A stretch of DNA of 7,129 nt from NCBI GenBank assembly GCA_903845455.1, contig CAIMXN010000161.1, forward strand, positions 1-7,129. Direction: 5' to 3'. The notes under the pieces were generated by a model. The model was not told the DNA's origin. It saw nothing but the letters and a program-made list of their open reading frames with translations, and made no database searches. The DNA comes from an uncultured beta proteobacterium (lineage in GTDB: Bacteria > Pseudomonadota > Gammaproteobacteria > Burkholderiales > Burkholderiaceae). Positions 6,543-7,129 of this stretch are shown here, piece by piece. The position numbers and the translations under genes were made by a program. The number at the start of each line of letters is the position of its first letter. Within the stretch, counting starts at the first letter, position 1.

Positions 6543-6548
6543 ACAGTA
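6524..6548 (+). other. Inverted repeat spanning the stop codon of the small membrane protein gene
   Basis: TACTGTTT (6524-6531) and AAACAGTA (6541-6548) are perfect complements around a nine-base loop, with the TAA stop (6540-6542) at the loop-stem junction. The stem is AT-rich and not directly followed by a T run, although a T-rich stretch begins about 15 bases later. It could be a weak transcript end or a 3' stabilising hairpin; chance cannot be excluded. Confidence 0.35.
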
Positions 6549-6561
6549 GAAATAAAAAATA

Positions 6562-6589
6562 TTGTTTTTAAAGCATTTATTTTTATAAT
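6562..6589 (+). promoter_or_regulatory. Candidate sigma-70 promoter for hup
   Basis: A perfect -10 hexamer TATAAT at 6584-6589 is preceded after 16 bases by TTGTTT at 6562-6567, a weak -35 that keeps the TTG. The surrounding A/T tracts resemble an UP-element-like or intrinsically curved upstream region. It lies about 65 bases before the TTG start of the HU gene. The region is very AT-rich, so chance hexamers are common. Confidence 0.5.
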
Positions 6590-6611
6590 TTTTTGTGGTT
6601 AAAATAATGTA

Positions 6612-6626
6612 AGCGCACTGGGCGCT
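6612..6626 (+). other. Short GC-rich inverted repeat in the hup leader
   Basis: AGCGC and GCGCT flank a five-base loop (ACTGG), forming a five-pair stem about 16 bases before the hup Shine-Dalgarno site. It stands out as the only GC-rich patch in an otherwise A/T-rich leader. It could be a regulatory or operator site or an RNA hairpin; the evidence is the symmetry alone. Confidence 0.3.
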
Positions 6627-6641
6627 GACATCAATATCAAT

Positions 6642-6647
6642 AAGGAG
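6642..6647 (+). promoter_or_regulatory. Ribosome-binding site that fixes the TTG start of hup
   Basis: AAGGAG lies six bases before TTG at 6654, the best Shine-Dalgarno spacing in the window. No ATG occurs in frame upstream of the conserved HU N-terminus (NKAELIAAIA), so this site decides for the TTG start. Confidence 0.85.
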
Positions 6648-6653
6648 CTTCAC

Positions 6654-6938
6654 TTGAACAAAGCAGAACTAATCGCAGCGATTGCTGACGACGCTGAGAT
6701 CTCTAAAGCCAAAGCTGAATTTGCATTGAATTCTGCTATTGGAAACATCATTAAAGCTGTTACTAAAGGTGATTCAGTACAACTGATCGGCTTTGGTACT
6801 TTTTCATCTGGTAAGCGTGCTGCACGTATGGGTCGCAATCCAAAAACTGGTGAGCCACTCAAAATCGCTGCTGCTAAAACTGTTAAGTTTTCTGCTGGTA
6901 AAGCATTTAAAGATTCAGTTAACAAGCGTAAGAAGTAA
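6654..6938 (+). CDS. hupB: HU family DNA-binding protein
   Basis: The 94-residue product is a full-length HU-type histone-like protein, which binds and bends DNA non-specifically as a dimer and helps organise the nucleoid. The dimerising N-terminal helices (NKAELIAAIADDAEISKAKA) are followed by the family signature GFGTFSSGKRAARMGRNPKTG at 46-66, given here as its landmarks GFGTF, KRAARMGRNP and KTG, with the DNA-intercalating Pro63 in RNP at the tip of the beta arm. The C-terminus ends KRKK. It starts with TTG after a strong Shine-Dalgarno site. It is monocistronic by position: a likely promoter upstream and a strong terminator 16 bases after the stop. The HU beta symbol is by similarity; HU alpha cannot be excluded. 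Confidence 0.95.
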   Translation: MNKAELIAAIADDAEISKAKAEFALNSAIGNIIKAVTKGDSVQLIGFGTFSSGKRAARMGRNPKTGEPLKIAAAKTVKFSAGKAFKDSVNKRKK

Positions 6939-6954
6939 TTCTTACTTATTGATG

Positions 6955-6981
6955 AAAAAGCCCGGCATGCCGGGCTTTTTT
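6955..6981 (+). terminator. Intrinsic terminator of hup
   Basis: A perfectly self-complementary 26-base sequence, five A, then GCCCGG, the loop CATG, CCGGGC and five T, runs from 6955 to 6980 and continues with one more T. The stem is 6 GC pairs extended by 5 A-T pairs. It begins 16 bases after the hup stop codon. Because it has A and T runs on both sides it may work on both strands, and so could also stop transcripts entering from the insertion sequence. Confidence 0.95.
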
Positions 6982-7011
6982 GTTGCTGTTGACCCATCCT
7001 AAAATAGGTTG

Positions 7012-7039
7012 ACACTTTTTAATACATAAAAAGGAGTGT
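7012..7039 (+). other. Imperfect hairpin covering the OrfA ribosome-binding site
   Basis: ACACTTTTT (7012-7020) can pair with AAAAA plus GTGT (7028-7032 and 7036-7039), leaving GGA (7033-7035) bulged and AATACAT as the loop. The Shine-Dalgarno AAGGAG at 7031-7036 lies within the structure. Such structures are known to limit transposase translation from transcripts that read in from outside. The pairing is seen in the sequence; the role is inference. Confidence 0.4.
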
Positions 7040-7042
7040 CAT

Positions 7043-7129
7043 ATGGGTATTGGAGTTAAGCGTAGTCAGTCCGACTACACCATGGCCTTTAAATTGTCCG
7101 TGGTTGAGCAAGTAGAAAAAGGAGAATTA
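7043..7129 (+). CDS. IS3-family transposase OrfA, N-terminal fragment
   Basis: Only 29 codons are visible before the window ends. They begin MGIGVKRSQSDYT, and continue with MAFKLSVVEQVEKGEL. The string RSQxDYTxAFKLSVVxQVEKGEL is the usual start of the helix-turn-helix OrfA of an IS3-family group, in which OrfA and OrfB are joined by programmed frameshifting to make the transposase. The start is supported by AAGGAG at 7031-7036, six bases before the ATG. Whether the full element is intact cannot be judged here. Confidence 0.82.
   Translation, partial: MGIGVKRSQSDYTMAFKLSVVEQVEKGEL

Larger units (their letters stand above)
6990..7129 (+). mobile_element. Left end of an IS3-family insertion sequence (truncated by the window)
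   Basis: A coding start for an IS3-type OrfA lies at 7043, preceded by about 50 non-coding bases of the kind found at IS ends. The likely outer tip is TGACCCATCC, beginning at 6990, since IS3-family ends typically start with TG. GTTGACCC (6988-6995) and GTTGACAC (7008-7015) form an imperfect direct repeat with a 20-base period, perhaps transposase contact sites. The right end, target duplication and exact left border are outside the window or not determinable. The element sits only about nine bases after the hup terminator. Confidence 0.7.

Noticed and set aside
6549..6582. AT-rich AAAAA...TTTTT repeat as a terminator or riboswitch
   Set aside because: The pairing is A-T only in a stretch that is almost entirely A and T, so chance explains it.
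6453..6653. Minus-strand open frame of 66 codons between the small membrane protein gene and hup
   Set aside because: It has AT-driven composition, no clear ribosome-binding site, and overlaps the end of a better supported gene.
6650..7015. Minus-strand open frame of 121 codons opposite hup
   Set aside because: It is the reverse shadow of the HU gene, starts within the IS end, and crosses the hup terminator; the product resembles no family.
1..7129. Defence system, CRISPR array, tRNA or rRNA
   Set aside because: No direct repeat array, cloverleaf-like sequence, rRNA-like stretch or recognised defence domain was found in either strand; the kinase-phosphoesterase pair has no defence-type partner genes.

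Overview
The window looks like a piece of a betaproteobacterial chromosome, most likely Burkholderiaceae and possibly Polynucleobacter-like. This rests on the moderate GC content, the close resemblance of the carbonic anhydrase and HU proteins to proteobacterial types, and a protein kinase fused to a universal stress protein domain, an architecture known from betaproteobacteria. The genus is an inference from memory of these families; no search was run.

Layout, left to right. (1) Positions 2-1012, plus strand: the 3' part of an ACMSD-type amidohydrolase whose start lies before the window. (2) Positions 1009-4786, minus strand: four tightly packed genes read in the order beta-carbonic anhydrase, LpxL/HtrB-like acyltransferase, calcineurin-like metallophosphoesterase, and Ser/Thr kinase with a C-terminal UspA-like domain. 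Gaps of 8, 37 and 7 bases suggest one transcription unit. (3) Positions 4806/4812-5105, plus strand: a DUF167/YggU-family protein, divergent from the carbonic anhydrase across about 25 bases. (4) Positions 5109-6011, minus strand: an LpxO-like aspartyl/asparaginyl beta-hydroxylase with membrane anchors at both ends. (5) Positions 6012-6176: a divergent intergenic region rich in inverted repeats. (6) Positions 6177-6542, plus strand: a small single-pass membrane protein of unknown function. (7) Positions 6654-6938, plus strand: an HU DNA-binding protein with a TTG start and a strong intrinsic terminator. (8) Positions about 6990-7129: the left end of an IS3-family insertion sequence, with the first 29 codons of its OrfA, cut by the window edge.

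Themes. The acyltransferase and the LpxO-like hydroxylase both point to the lipid A part of the outer membrane. The kinase and metallophosphoesterase are neighbours and could form a phosphorylation/dephosphorylation or stress-signalling pair. I see no defence system, CRISPR array, tRNA or rRNA. Most of the window is ordinary chromosomal housekeeping. The points most worth a second look are the kinase-USP fusion with a degenerate USP nucleotide motif, the inverted-repeat cluster upstream of the small membrane protein, and the IS end placed immediately after the hup terminator.
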